A stretch of DNA of 64,000 nucleotides from Brachypterus glaber (lineage: Eukaryota; Arthropoda; Insecta; Coleoptera; Kateretidae): positions 81,142,895-81,206,894 of the forward strand of contig OY294044.1 of NCBI GenBank assembly GCA_958510825.1, in the 5' to 3' direction. The translations under genes were made by a program, and so were the position numbers. Under the pieces are notes generated by a model that worked only from the letters and a program-made list of their open reading frames with translations, had not been told where the DNA came from and did no database searches. Shown piece by piece: positions 22,546-33,904 of this stretch; position 1 is the stretch's first letter, and every line of letters begins with the position of its first letter.

Positions 22546-22559
22546 TAAAAAATTTCATT

Positions 22560-23110
22560 TTATTATTGTAATAAAAATAAGGTTTTTAATTAATTACTCT
22601 GGTACCCTTTAAGCTAGAGCGACGAGCTGGTAGTAATAATAAGTGCAATAAGTTTATGTTAATTTATTTTTTTGAATTTTTCCAGTATTAGGCTTTTCAC
22701 ATTTTTGCCCCAAACTTTTTTATGTGTACTTTTTTTAGATTTTTTGTGAAAAATTCCTTGAGTAAAAATACTTAAAAAATGTCATATAGTGTAAAAAATG
22801 CTATTAAGAAGAAGTAACATTTTGTGCCACCAAAAACGTTACTTTTTAAAAGGCTCCTCCTTTAATATTAAATTTAGGTGTTTTGGTGAAGAATACTTTT
22901 TTGCTCAGTTTTAAATGAAGAATCACCCTGCAGCATTAAAATTTTATTGATACTTTTTTTTGTTCCCCATTCAATATGTCATCTTCGAAGGGCCATAGCT
23001 CCCTTAGGGCTCATTTCTGGAACAACCTTTATAGAAACTTTTTTTTTATATTTTTGGATGTACAATCACCTCTTAAATTTTGGCATGGCAGTTACTGATC
23101 ACTCTGTATA
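22560..23110 (-). mobile_element. Foldback family F2, one-sided copy
   Basis: The segment matches the complete F2 element at 53006-53614 in inverted orientation: TTTTTGCCCCAAACTTTTTT, TTAATATTAAATTTAGGTGT, GAAGAATACTTTTTTGCTCA, and GGGCCATAGCTCCCTTAGGG. It ends at ACTCTGTATA (23110), the family-type terminus. Confidence 0.7.
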
Positions 23111-23445
23111 AAAAATAATTATTGTATTTTTGCACAAATGTTTTTTTTTATAGTTTTAACGTGCTAATACTTTACTTTATTAATTCAAAATTTTAAGGTT
23201 ACCGTAGTTATCTAGGTAATTATTTTAATTCAAGGTAAATTGTCAAATGTTTTAATTTAAAAAAATAAAGTCAACGTTTTGACAATTTACCTTAAATAAA
23301 AACAATTACTTACATAATAGTATGTTCTATAACTAGTAAACAATATTCCGCACAAGCGGAAATTTTGGAAAACGAGCCTTCAGTCGAGTATGAAGGTTCC
23401 GCGGGTGTGGAATGACTATTCGATACGTGTTATAGACTATTATTT
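23111..23445. other. Stretch with two small hairpins
   Basis: AAGGTAAATTGTCAAA near 23232 pairs with TTTTGACAATTTACCTT near 23276. ATTCCGCACAAGCGGAA near 23345 and GGTTCCGCGGGTGTGGAAT near 23394 are a second, looser pair. No gene seen. Confidence 0.5.
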
Positions 23446-23606
23446 TTAAAATTGGTTGAGTTGTGGGATATAGGCCAAGAAGAAAACAATGCCAAAAACT
23501 TTGTCAACTAAACCGACAGTTTCGGTTATTCTTTGTAAACATCCACAACAAAGAATAAATGAAACTGTCGGTTTAGTTAACAAAGTTTTTGACTCAACCA
23601 ATTTTA
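23446..23606. mobile_element. Palindromic MITE (about 160 bp)
   Basis: AAAATTGGTTGAGT at the left end pairs with ACTCAACCAATTTT at the right end, and inside ACTTTGTCAACTAAACCGAC pairs with GTCGGTTTAGTTAACAAAGT; ATTCTTTGT/ACAAAGAAT flank the loop. No coding capacity. Confidence 0.75.
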
Positions 23607-25110
23607 TAAATATTTGAGGTCGTTACCAGTTTTTAATTAAAACTATTATTTTTCTTCGACTGCAAAAATGAGACATTGGAAGGCTTTACCTAACTAGCAT
23701 TTTTGGTTGCCGCTACGTGATCAATTGAAACAAATTAAGTGGCGGAGACTAGTTACGTAATTATGCATATTACTTCCAAAATGGGGAAAAATATAAGTGT
23801 AACAATTACGATCTTGCTACGTGTTTGTAACTTAGTTCGGAATGATCTCGTTACAAAACAGTTACTACGTAGCCAAGTAATTGTGTGGTAGTTATTGGTT
23901 ACTGCCACATGTGCATAGACATTTGTCGAAATAGTTTGGCTTTTTTTATCGAAGATGCGATATAAATAATAACTTATTATGCACATCATCCATTTCGGTT
24001 TGGAAGTAAAACAAACTTCTATTATAAAAATACTAACGACGGAAATTTTTTAGTGAATATTAATAGGTAATAATAATTATAAAAAATTAACGGGTCAAGA
24101 GAATTATGTAGTTTTATTGTTTAAATAAATCATATAATTGAAAATTATTTTAAGGTCAGGAACGCAAAATTATATATTTTCCAGTAAAATGTGTTATAAT
24201 GTATTTGTTATCAATTGGGAATAAAACATTGGTCACTATTTGAAATTATGTTTAATTTAATATTCCAATTCCAATACTGCGTATTAAAAATAAAATAAAT
24301 AAAATAAAGTATGGCGATTAAGTTAAAACTATTATGTATTTTTAATGAGTAGCTATAACTGCGCGATAACTTATAACCAAATAGGAATGGTTTCTTTAAA
24401 GTAGAATTATGGTAACTGTTTATGTCTGCAGCGACGTACCTTTTGGAACATTTTATTAAGTAATTACGTAGTTAAGGCAACTTTATAATTCCCACTGAGT
24501 AAAAAAGGATAAAAGTAATATTATTGTTACCAATAGAAATATATTTATGTAATTGTGTTTAACACCATAAAGTTATATAAAAAGTGAGATCTACGTAATT
24601 AGAACTCATGAATGGTAGCGGTTCCAGTTATTTAGGTAAAATTCACAAAGAATGCAAGTTGGGTAAACTGCGGAGTAGGTTAAAGACAATGTTTCTTGTC
24701 GCTGGACATTGCAAATGAAACATAACCTATATTAAAAATATAAACTGCCTAATATTATTCTTTAAATAAATACATAAATAAATATTTTAATTACTAAACC
24801 TATTTTTTTGCCTCGAAAATGTCGACAATTAAGACAAAAAGTTCTGCTTCTCAACACTCGTGACATCCTACGAGTACGGATGTAAAAAATTAATTTTTGG
24901 AACTGTAGTTTTCAGGTGACACCATGCATGACAATGCGAAGTGAGGGTTGTGTAAATGTTTTGTTTTAATCCAAAGCAACTCTGATTATTTCAGAATAGA
25001 GTTTACCAACAACAATATTTGGTTCGCAGACTAAACAATACAAAGAAAATGGAATAGTTTCAGTCTGCTCAAGAATACAGGGTAAATGTTTAAGTTAACT
25101 TGAATTAAAG
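23607..25110. other. Unassigned stretch
   Basis: About 1.5 kb without a recognisable gene or a second copy in this window. Repeated TTACGTA/TACGTAAT words occur (23750, 23870, 24465, 24590) without clear order. Confidence 0.4.
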
Positions 25111-25121
25111 TATGATTATTT

Positions 25122-25194
25122 GAAGAGCTCGCGTTCAAAACCAATTATATCAACTTAACGTACTGTGGATATATTTGGTTTTGAACGTGAGCAA
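25122..25194. repeat. 18-bp hairpin
   Basis: GCTCGCGTTCAAAACCAA near 25127 and TTGGTTTTGAACGTGAGC near 25176 are inverted copies with one mismatch around a 31-base loop. Confidence 0.75.
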
Positions 25195-25595
25195 TAAGAG
25201 GATTTCACGACAGTCGAGAAATTCCCGTGCTGATTGCGAGAGTCTCAATTTCCGAGACAAAAAATAGTCTGACCAGAGAGAGTCTTGACGATAATAAACT
25301 ACTTGTCTCGTCTCGCAGAATTCCGTCGTTCGAACGCGATCTGTAGGGTTATTGACCTTAGTATCACGCGTCAAAACATCCTTACAGTAGGTTAGATATA
25401 TATATATATAGATGTATAATTTACAAGGCTTCTTTATTTTCATAAGTTGTGAAAAACTTTTTCAAATAAAAAGGCCAAAATTTAATGAAGTCCAAAAAAT
25501 CTCAAATTAAAAATTAATGTTTAAAGGTTAAGTTATGCAAACATTAACGAAGCTAACGAAAAATATATTTATGACTACAATGCAGTGTACTGACC

Positions 25596-25802
25596 GCTGC
25601 GTATGTAACAGTAATTACGGCACCTATACTTATTTATTTAAAAATTATATCCTCCGTAACTTTTGCTGCGTATGTAACAGTAATTACGACACCTATACTT
25701 ATTTATTTAAAAATTATATCCTCCGTAACTTTTGCTGCGTATGTAACAGTAATTACGACACCTATACTTATTTATTTAAAAATTATATCCTCCGTAACTT
25801 TT
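25596..25802 (+). repeat. 69-bp minisatellite, three units
   Basis: Units at 25596-25664, 25665-25733 and 25734-25802 are identical except for one base in unit 1 (ACGGCAC for ACGACAC). Because 69 is a multiple of three, one frame stays open across all units as a 23-residue repeat containing CVCNSNYDTYTYLFKNYILR. No start context or family similarity suggests a real protein. Confidence 0.9.
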
Positions 25803-25845
25803 GAACGGGATGAAATATAAGCTTAAAATTTCGATAACATATCCC

Positions 25846-26495
25846 ACCCGTTACGGAACAGTGTCATAACACAAATTTTGAAAAATGTGTGTTTAGTGTA
25901 TTCTTATTTGACTGTCAAAGTGAAGTAATTTTTAAATTTTATCTTTTCGAAATTTACGGTATTTTAAAGTACTAAAATTTTCAATTATAAGAAAATTTTA
26001 GGAGGAACGTGCAAGGAATGTAACAGTATATAACATTAGAATTAAAAATCGAATGGAAGGGAACAGATAGGAAGCACCAAAATTATTTGTAAATATATAG
26101 TCTAATATGTTGTAAAACATCTTAAAATAGGGTCACAGAATGACTCTAAAAATAAAATTAAATAAATAAATAAAATCTTATTGAGATCTACCGATCTGTA
26201 TAAGTGGCATATTACATATAACTATACTGGAAATTCAATAAAACCTGCAGTGACTCATACCTCTGCTGCTTTCGTATAAGGGATCCGCCTTTGCGAAGCT
26301 TCGACGAAATTACGCGAGTCGCACCCGAACTGGTAAGATCTTCGCCTTTTACCACACATTCGCAACTGAGTCACTGCAGGTTTTATTGAATTTCCAGAAT
26401 ATACCAGTTATACAGGTAGATCTCAATAAGAGCAGTAGTAATAACTAAAAACACATTTTTCAAAATTTGTTGTTATGACACTGTCTTTTAACGGG
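25846..26495. mobile_element. Nested palindrome with S2-SINE-like core
   Basis: Outer arms: 25846-25896 (ACCCGTTACGG, AGTGTCATAACACAAATTTT) and 26444-26495 inverted. Inner arms: 26177-26257 (CTTATTGAGATCTACC, CTGGAAATTCAATAAAACCT, GCAGTGACTCA) and 26367-26427 inverted. Between the inner arms, the minus strand reads TTCGGGTGCGACTCGCGTAA and CCTTATACGAAAGCAGCA, related to the S2 SINE body at 8870-8940. Confidence 0.65.
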
Positions 26496-26534
26496 TGCGA
26501 TATATCATACAACACAAACTATAATTTGCAAACA

Positions 26535-26790
26535 CTTTTCTTTCGGTAAGGGGACGCGCCATGGCGCCAGAGGGCAGTAGGAGAGAATAATTTAAATGGC
26601 TTCCTAGGTCTTGTAATAAAGGGCTTAAATTCTCTATTTAACCGTCTATTTTTTAAATATGAAAATAAAAAAATAGCTAGTTATACAGACAAACGAATAA
26701 TTTTAATCTTTAAAATGATATATCACATGATATACGTTGCCTATTAAACGCTTGGCTGCCCTCCTGGCGCACTATGGAACAAAGCGGGCC
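26535..26790. mobile_element. Short MITE with GCGCCAGAGGGCAG ends
   Basis: GGCGCCAGAGGGCAG near 26564 and CTGCCCTCCTGGCGC near 26757 are inverted copies close to the ends of a roughly 250-bp AT-rich segment. A CATGG/CCATAG pair lies just outside. No coding capacity. Confidence 0.55.
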
Positions 26791-26899
26791 ATACGTTGGA
26801 CATCGGATCTTTCTTAAAAACGTTAGTCGGGATTTTGAAAAAATTTGGTATGTAGCTATTTTTAGGTACGAGAAAGCCTTTTAGCTAGGTTTCATTTTT

Positions 26900-27240
26900 G
26901 GCAAAAATCTGTAAATCTGGAAAATCTGGAAATCTTAGAAAAAATTAAATTTATTTTTTTTTTATATGATCAATTACCATTTAGCGTATAAGTAAGATAT
27001 TTAACTAAGTAATATGGATAAGTTCTAAAAAATAAAAAATATGGATAAGTTCTGGAAAATGTGTATAACTTGTAAAATTATTATCTTAGATAATAAGTTT
27101 GGCTTTTTCGAGTGGAATTAAAACATTTACCTAACTATTGAGTTGAAAATTTCTGGAAAAAATCTGGAAAAAATGTGGAAAAAATCTGGAAATATTCTGG
27201 AAAAATTCTGAAAAAGTTTTAAAATAGTGACAATTATAAA
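26900..27240. repeat. TCTGGAAAA-rich degenerate repeat
   Basis: The word TCTGGAAA or TCTGGAAAA occurs at least eight times, most densely at 27150-27210. Its reverse complement TTTCCAGA is the core word of the larger degenerate array at 35205-36050. Confidence 0.6.
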
Positions 27241-27283
27241 AAAAATGTGATAATAAAACAAACTAAATAAAGTAAATAATTTT

Positions 27284-28457
27284 TATACAGGGTGTATTTA
27301 AAATAGCGTAGGAAATTTTAACAGGTGATTCTACATGATAAAATATGACAAAAAGTTCCTATAAACATATGTCTAAAAATGCGTCATAAGGGAGCTACGC
27401 CCCTTTGAAATTGGCTTAAAAAATCTGTTTTTATTTAATAACTCAGGAACCCTTTGAGATATATTAACGAGGTTTTGCACGTGAATTAATCCTAATAAGG
27501 CCCATCTGAGTATGTCATTTTCACGTACTTATTTAAACCAGGGGTATGCGAATCGGGGGGGCCTTATCAGTTTTTTGTCCCAAACTTGTTTCTGTGTAAC
27601 TTTTTTGCAATTTTATTTTTGAAATATGATTCCTCAGGTCAAAATACATAAAAAAGGTACTCTTGTTGTAATACTGTAGGATTAACCGTTTTCGAGAAAA
27701 AATCATTTGAAGGTGAAATTCCACGGTTCGAGGACGAAAAATTAAATACTAAAACCAAAATTTTAATGATGCGATGTTATTCTACATCAAAAACTAAGAA
27801 AAAAAGTTTCCATAAATGTAGGTCGAAAAAACGCTTTTAAAGCTACCATAGCCCTTTAAAAATGGTGCATATTTAGGAGACCATAGCTCCATTAGGATTG
27901 ATTTTGGGAAGTACCTGTATATGAGATTTTTTTCTTAGTTTTTAATGTACATTCGCCCTGCATCATTAAAATTTTGATTTTCAACATTTTAGTATTTAAT
28001 TTTTTGTCCTCGAACCGTGGAATTTCACCTTCAAATGATTTTTTCTCGAAAACGGTTTATCCTACAGTATTACAACAAGAGTACCTTTTTTATGTATTTT
28101 GACCTGAGGAATCATATTTCAAAAATAAAATTGCAAAAAAGTTACACAGAAAAAAGTTTGGGAGAAAAAACTGATAAGCCCCCCCCGTTTCGCACACCCC
28201 TGGTTGAAATAAGTACACGAAAATAACACATAAAAACGGGCCTTGGTAGTATTAGTTGACGTGGAAAACCTCGTTGATATATCTCAAAGGGTTCCTGAGT
28301 TATTAAATAAAAACCGATTTTTTTAGCCACTTTCAAAGGGGCGTAGCTCCCTTATGACGCAATTTTAGACATATATTTATAGGAACTTTTTATCATATTT
28401 TATGATGTAGAATCATCTGTTAAAATTTCCGACGCTATTTCAAATACACCGTGTATA
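27284..28457. mobile_element. Complete foldback element F1 (1.17 kb)
   Basis: A nearly complete palindrome with its centre near 27870. Termini are TATACAGGGTGTATTT at the left and, inverted from the right, TATACACGGTGTATTT; TA at each end is consistent with Tc1/mariner-type insertion. Both arms carry mirror copies of a roughly 65-codon open frame (27724-27533 minus, 28017-28226 plus; MEFHLQMIFSRKR..ILQYYN). I recognise no protein family, and the frames can be explained by the arms being copies. A fragment of the same family starts the window at 1-194. Confidence 0.85.
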
Positions 28458-29990
28458 GGTACTATTATCAAAAACCAGTAATTCCCTAGCTTCCTTGAAT
28501 AATTCCTTTACTTTATTTTTACAAGTAGGTCTCATACTGGAAATTACTGGATCCGAGGCTAACAATAAGCTATGCAAGTTATCCAATTTTTTTCCAAAAA
28601 CAAGGATAAAACAAAATTCTTTTTTCGAAAATTGAAAAAAAGTTGAAAAAAATATATATTTTTTATTTATTTAAATTTTTGTTATTTGGGCCTTTTTTGG
28701 CAATTTTGCGAAATTTAAAACTACCGTACTATTCTAACGCTTAAGCTAAGCTAAGCTAACGTAATTACCAGATAATATTACCCACCGCAAAGAAATTCTG
28801 TAAAAGTTTATGTGAAAAGTTATTTTTTTTTATTGTTGTTTAAAACAAAAATTTAAATTAAAGAGATTTTAGGGTTTTCTGGGGTCTGATTTTTGCATAG
28901 GTTTTTTCCTTACTTAGTCCACTATAATGTAGTTATAAAAAATATGCGGGACTTTGCGGGACTTTAACGAAAAAACAAGAAATGTCGTAAAATTAAAAAA
29001 AAAAAAAATGATAATACAAAAAATAGGGGGGGATATACAAAATATTTTATTTTTTTATATAATAATCTTTTAAATTGTTATTATTGCGCAATTAATAGAG
29101 CATAATTAAGACATCTAATATAAGCGTTAATTTATCTAGGTAACCTTAGTTATAGATGGAAATTTTGCCTCTACTCAATGTATAAGATAATTAACTATAA
29201 GAAAAATGCATTTAAACCCTTATTTTTCATTTTTTGTTTTTTACCCGATGTTCAGCCTATGGCCCGGTTCGTTCCATAGTTTAAAAATATTGCAAATTAT
29301 AGTTTTTGTTGCGTAATATATCCAAATCTAAATTTTATATCCTGCTCAAAAGTTACGGGGGATATACCATTTAAAAAAATAACCCTGTATCTAAATCGCT
29401 TGTTCAAAATATTTGCTTTCTTTTCATTTTAAGTGTATTTTCCATTATAAATTCACTATATTTTTGTCACACAATACCTAAACAATTGCATGTCGAATTT
29501 GACATTTATTTAAAGCAAAAGTATAAAAAAAGGGTAAAAGAGTTTTATAACAGTTAGCTCGACAGTTACTATCGATTGTATCAATGTTTGATAAGTCTGA
29601 ATTCATGAAAGTTGGACTATATAGATTTTCTTAGTATAGATTGCACAACAACGTCTGCAAGTGGTCACGTCACGTTGGGTTAGGTCAGAAAAAGGTTACA
29701 TTTGTATGTTTTTTTTTGCTTTTGCATGATTTAAAAGAACCGAGACAGACTAGGTTTTATCGTTTATTTATAAAAAAAAATCTAAAATGCTACACTAAAA
29801 AATAGAGGTAAAATTCATATTATTCAAACCGAATTTATTACTGAAAAGTATCGTATTTTGGGCCAAATTGCGTGCAACGATAAGATTATACATACTTATA
29901 GATACATAAAAAATAAATACTTTCTATTTAATTAATTATTTTAATTAAGAATTTGACATAATATGTTATATGTTTTGACATAATATATTA
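28458..29990. other. Unassigned AT-rich stretch
   Basis: No gene seen. Minor structures: four TAAGC units near 28738-28757, and CTATGG...CCATAG near 29257. Confidence 0.4.
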
Positions 29991-30806
29991 TATGAAGGAT
30001 ACAGGGGAAAAACTCGGGTAGTTCAAAAAAGCTGATTTTCAGTTAAATGCTTTTCAAAGTTTTCCAATGCATGGATGACACTGTTATATTATTATTATAC
30101 ATAGTAAACGGCATAGCCGATGAAACTATATTATAAATTTACTTAAATCTACTTTAAATTAAAATATACAAAAGTACTAAATATCACACAGAATATCACA
30201 AAAAGTATCACTACAAAGGATAATGAATCAGTTGTCCAGATAAATTTTCAAGTTCATTGTCAAGTCTATTCTTAAACTGGTTAAGAGTTACAGCAGATAA
30301 GTATTAATGCTTAAACTATTCCACATATAAGCTATTTTGTTGTTAATGAAGTTTCTTCTTGGCAACTTGTTACATCTTTCTTTCTGAATTTTCTTATTGT
30401 GGCCTCTTAGGTTGGTATTACTTAGTTGGTAGATTTGAAGGTCAACACTGTAGAAGTTGTTAAGAATTTTATAGGTCTTTTGACAAGTAATTGCAACGGA
30501 CGCGCGTTTGTTGGACTACCGGGGCTTTTCCCGGCACTGCGTATTTCTTCTTCTTCTTCTTCTTCTTCCGTGGGTGTTGGTCTTAGCTGCTGGGCTATCC
30601 GACCATTTCCTGTAAGTTGTGCTGCAGTGCAAGGACGGTCGAGTTAACCGCGTATTTTCGAATGTATTTTAGAGAGAATGAAGGGATTTTGCACGAAAGA
30701 TGATACCTGATTCGGAAAGTACACTTCAATAACCACAGGATGTCATAATCAACCCGATTTCGAGCAAAAATGAACTACCGGGGCTTTTCCCCTGTACTCT
30801 TCATAT
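29991..30806. mobile_element. Inverted-repeat element with ACAGGGGAAAA ends
   Basis: The left end ATGAAGGATACAGGGGAAAA continues to CGGGTAGTTCA; the right end, read inverted, is ATGAAGAGTACAGGGGAAAA continuing to CGGTAGTTCA. An extra partial copy of the end (GACTACCGGGGCTTTTCCC) lies inside at 30513-30532, beside a (TTC)8 run at 30545-30568. The element contains a LINE tail (30211-30500), so it either captured or was invaded by a LINE. Confidence 0.65.
30211..30500 (-). pseudogene. LINE ORF C-terminal fragment (CR1/L2-like), frameshifted
   Basis: The minus strand reads QKTYKILNNFYSVDLQIYQL, then NTNLRGHNKKIQKERCNKLP and RRNFINNKIAYMWNSLS. After a frameshift it continues LNQFKNRLDNELENL and stops at 30211-30213. 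The order TYKILN, RGHNxK, RxNFxxNxxxxxWNSL, NxFKNRLD is the standard C-terminal segment of CR1/L2-type LINE proteins. About 95 codons survive. It differs from the family of the 31656 frame, so at least two LINE lineages are present. Confidence 0.85.
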
Positions 30807-31637
30807 GTTAATGCATGATTTGGCGACATTGCATTATAGTTCAAGTGACATGTCATGTCAACACAAAAATAACTTTTTCTACGACTGCTTTAGAATGCAA
30901 GCAAATACACACACTTTTCAAACACAGAATGAATCCATTGACTAGGTATGAATATTCCGTATCAAGTGTTAGAATGAGCACATGCAGTGCCATCTCTTGT
31001 TTATAAAAGTAAAGAAAACTGTAGGAAAATTTACAAAAATATATATATGTTACCATGAAACATTGCAAAAAATTTATTAGTTTTTCTTAATATTTTACCA
31101 GTTTTTTTATCAATTTATTTCAAAAAATTAAAACTGCTCCATCTATTGTTAAATATTTAAACCTGATATCTGTCACAACAATCTGACATAACCTTCAATT
31201 TCTGCATTATAATGTGCTAAAATTAAATAAAAATCTTTTTTAAGTACTGATTTGATAAAATTATTAAATAACATTAATTGCTTTATTTAAAAATATGTGT
31301 TTTGTTGCATTTACAATGTCGAGTCACAAAAAAAACATTGTTTTTAACCTTGTCCGCAGTTTAAAGCCGTACAGTGTTTCATATTTGCAGCCGAACACAA
31401 ACTTTCCGCTCGCTCGGAATATTGTCTATTCCATACTAGTTATAGAATATACTATTAAACATTGACTACTACTGTGGGGCCATCAAAGTGTATTGTGTTG
31501 TGTTAGCTGCCCTTGACTTAAAATATTTTGTTGTTTTTTATTATTTTTTACGGATTTAACATGCTGTAAAATACACTACGTGTACACTGATAGAATAATA
31601 GCGTTATTAATACAACAACAGATTCTATATATTCTAT
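30807..31637. other. Unassigned stretch upstream of the LINE
   Basis: No gene recognised. The two overlapping open frames here (30815-31006 plus, 30853-31068 minus) lie on opposite strands of one segment and lack protein character. Confidence 0.4.
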
Positions 31638-33282
31638 ATTAATAACCTAGCAAAAATGTTTGAATATAGTCTAAAAACAAGATTAATTGAATTTTTGGAT
31701 AAAAACAAAATATTAAGTTGTAGGCAATATGGTTTTCGAAAAAATATGAGAACAGAAGACGCTCTCCTAGATTTTCAAAAAAAAATTGTTAGTGATTTAG
31801 AACTAGATAACCGCATTCTCGCAGTATTTTTAGACCTAGCCAAAGCCTTTGACACGGTTGATCACGTGGTGCTAGTAAATAGACTAGAAAGCATAGGAAT
31901 AAGGGGCCACGTATTAAATTTAATAAAAAATTATTTAATTTCTAGGAAACAATGTGTTAAAATAGGTGGAAAAAAAAGTGACCCACTACAGATCACCAGA
32001 GGAGTGCCTCAGGGGACTGTATTGGGTCCCATATTATTTTTAATTTATATAAACAATATCGCATTTATAAAAAACTTAAACGGTCACCTTATTTCCTATG
32101 CTGATGACACCGTGATTATATTTTCTGGCGCTACGTGGGAAGCCGTGTATGAGCTGGCAGCAAAAGGCATGTTAAATATAAAACGTTTTCTAGGCGAAAG
32201 TTTGTTAAAATTAAATCTAGAAAAAACTAAGTTGTTAACTTTTTCAATTACAACTGTTGGCCAGCCTCAAAATAACTTCCTTAAGGTACATGAGGATGAA
32301 TGTTTACAAGAAAATTGTCAATGTCCCACAATTCAAAGAGTAACAAATATTAAATATATAGGTATCATCGTAGACCAGCATTTGAAATGGAATCACCACT
32401 CTGACTACATTAATAATAAAATTAAAAAAATGGTTCGTAAATTTTATATATTAAGAGACATATTAAACCGGAAAAATATATTAATCATATATAATTGTTT
32501 AATTGAGTCTATTATAAACTATTGTATTCTGGCATGGGGTGGGGTTTATCAGAGTTCTCTAGAAAACTTACAAATAACCCAAAACACAATATTAAAAATG
32601 ATGTTTCGCAAAACACGTTTGTATTCTACAGACTCCCTCTATGCAGACTCTGGTGTACTAAATATCAGAAAACTCTATGTGTACCGCTGTCTACTATATA
32701 ATTATAATCCATCACCGACTCAATGTGTTAACCACCCACAATTCTCAAGATATCGCATAAATCAAAATTTAATTGTCCCATTATTTAAAAAAGTGTTTTC
32801 CCAAAAAACTATGTTTTACCAAGCCCCTAAATTATATAATAAGTTACCCATTATTATGAAGGATATTAAAAAATATGCAAAGTTTAAATCGCAAGTAAAA
32901 CTATACATAAAGAAAAATGAGGAAAGGTTTTTGGAAATTTTTGTATAGATATAAAAAAATACTTCTTGCATTAAACAACTAAATAAATTTAATTGTTTTC
33001 TTTCTGTCTCAAATTACATTCCTTTAAAAATTTATTAGTTTTAAGTTAATCATTAAGTCTAATACCTAAGATTTTTGTGGATAACAACACAGTAATTTGT
33101 TTTACAATACAAACACTTAGGTGTTTAGGTAAATCAAAAAAACGAAAACAAATTAAAGTAAAATAATTTTATTTCCACTTAATTTATGTTAGAACTAAAT
33201 TTAAGAAAAATGTAAAATCACTATTATTTCTATGTAATATGTATAAACTGAATTCAATAATAAATAATAAAAAAAAAAAAAA
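31638..33282 (+). mobile_element. 5'-truncated LINE with 3' UTR and poly-A
   Basis: Homology to LINE reverse transcriptase begins near 31638 (INNLAKMFEYSLKTRL) with no upstream endonuclease or first reverse transcriptase motifs, as expected from incomplete target-primed reverse transcription. The coding part ends at 32948, followed by about 320 bp of AT-rich 3' UTR and a terminal AATAAATAATAAAAAA tract at 33260-33282. The uninterrupted frame suggests fairly recent insertion. Confidence 0.85.
31656..32948 (+). CDS. LINE reverse transcriptase, N-terminally truncated (430 codons)
   Basis: The protein copies element RNA into DNA at the target site. Counted from the first ATG at 31656: QYGFRKNMRTEDA at 24-36; the first catalytic aspartate motif FLDLAKAFDTVDH at 58-70; RGVPQGTVLGPILFLIYIN at 115-133; the YADDT catalytic box at 148-152; then the thumb and a C-terminal region with LYADSGVLNIRKLYVYR and KLYNKLP near the end. 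These place it in the CR1/Jockey-type non-LTR group; the exact clade needs a tree. A complete protein of this type usually has roughly 900 or more residues with an N-terminal AP-endonuclease, which is absent here. The frame continues upstream of this ATG to about 31611, so the ATG is an internal Met and not a true start. No internal stop or frameshift is seen, yet without endonuclease and 5' UTR it is not autonomous. Confidence 0.9.
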   Translation: MFEYSLKTRLIEFLDKNKILSCRQYGFRKNMRTEDALLDFQKKIVSDLELDNRILAVFLDLAKAFDTVDHVVLVNRLESIGIRGHVLNLIKNYLISRKQCVKIGGKKSDPLQITRGVPQGTVLGPILFLIYINNIAFIKNLNGHLISYADDTVIIFSGATWEAVYELAAKGMLNIKRFLGESLLKLNLEKTKLLTFSITTVGQPQNNFLKVHEDECLQENCQCPTIQRVTNIKYIGIIVDQHLKWNHHSDYINNKIKKMVRKFYILRDILNRKNILIIYNCLIESIINYCILAWGGVYQSSLENLQITQNTILKMMFRKTRLYSTDSLYADSGVLNIRKLYVYRCLLYNYNPSPTQCVNHPQFSRYRINQNLIVPLFKKVFSQKTMFYQAPKLYNKLPIIMKDIKKYAKFKSQVKLYIKKNEERFLEIFV

Positions 33283-33661
33283 TATGCGCCAACCACAAAT
33301 TGTACTATAGTCTAGTACTAACTAGGATATAAGATAACATTTGTTATTGTATTTATAACAATTTTATGTTGATTACCTCTTAATTCTACAACTGGTTTTT
33401 GTATTGTATAACATATTTATGCTATGGCATATTACAAGATATGGTTGGCGCCTATATTACAACAACATTTCTATCAGTGTAATTAGGCTGGACTTATCTG
33501 ACTAGTGTTTTAAGACTATAAAATTATTTTTGAGGCATTTATACTAATTTTATTGTACAACAATCCAGCAGCCCCAACCATAAACCAAAGCCTGCATTTT
33601 TTATTATACATTCTAAATGTTTTCATCATTTATTTTCATCATTTATTTTCATCATTTTGCA
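33283..33661. other. Unassigned stretch after the LINE
   Basis: TATGCGCCAACCA just after the poly-A and TGGTTGGCGCCTATA near 33443 are an inverted pair 140 bp apart. It may be a small element the LINE inserted into. No gene seen. Confidence 0.45.
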
Positions 33662-33666
33662 CTTTT

Positions 33667-33800
33667 TTAACACGTTCCCTGTCGAAAACCCACCTGGTGG
33701 GTCCATCAATGACTCATATTCAATGCCGAGAGCTCACTTGGCGGGCTCACTGTAGATTTGAATGACATTGCAAAAAAGTAGTCCGGTACCTGGGATGAGC
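33667..33800. mobile_element. Possible piggyBac-type element end
   Basis: TTAA (33667-33670) is followed directly by CACGTTCCCTGTCG, then ACCCACCTGGTGGGT and GAGCTCACTTGGCGGGCTC, short palindromes of the kind found inside piggyBac-like MITE ends, which insert at TTAA. I could not find the opposite end, so this is tentative. Confidence 0.4.
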
Positions 33801-33904
33801 GTCTATTTATAAGGGTGTTATAAAAAAACATATTTTTCTCATTTTCACAGGGTTAAAACAATATTCTTCTTTAACTAAATTTTTAAATTCGATTTAAGAG
33901 TCAG

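Noticed and set aside
25596..25802. CRISPR-like array
   Set aside because: Three directly abutting 69-bp units without spacers in eukaryotic DNA; a minisatellite.
28738..28757. Telomere-like TAAGC repeats
   Set aside because: Only four units, and the unit is not the insect telomere repeat TTAGG.
30545..30568. Serine-repeat protein
   Set aside because: The Ser run is the (TTC)8 microsatellite within a transposon; no domain surrounds it.
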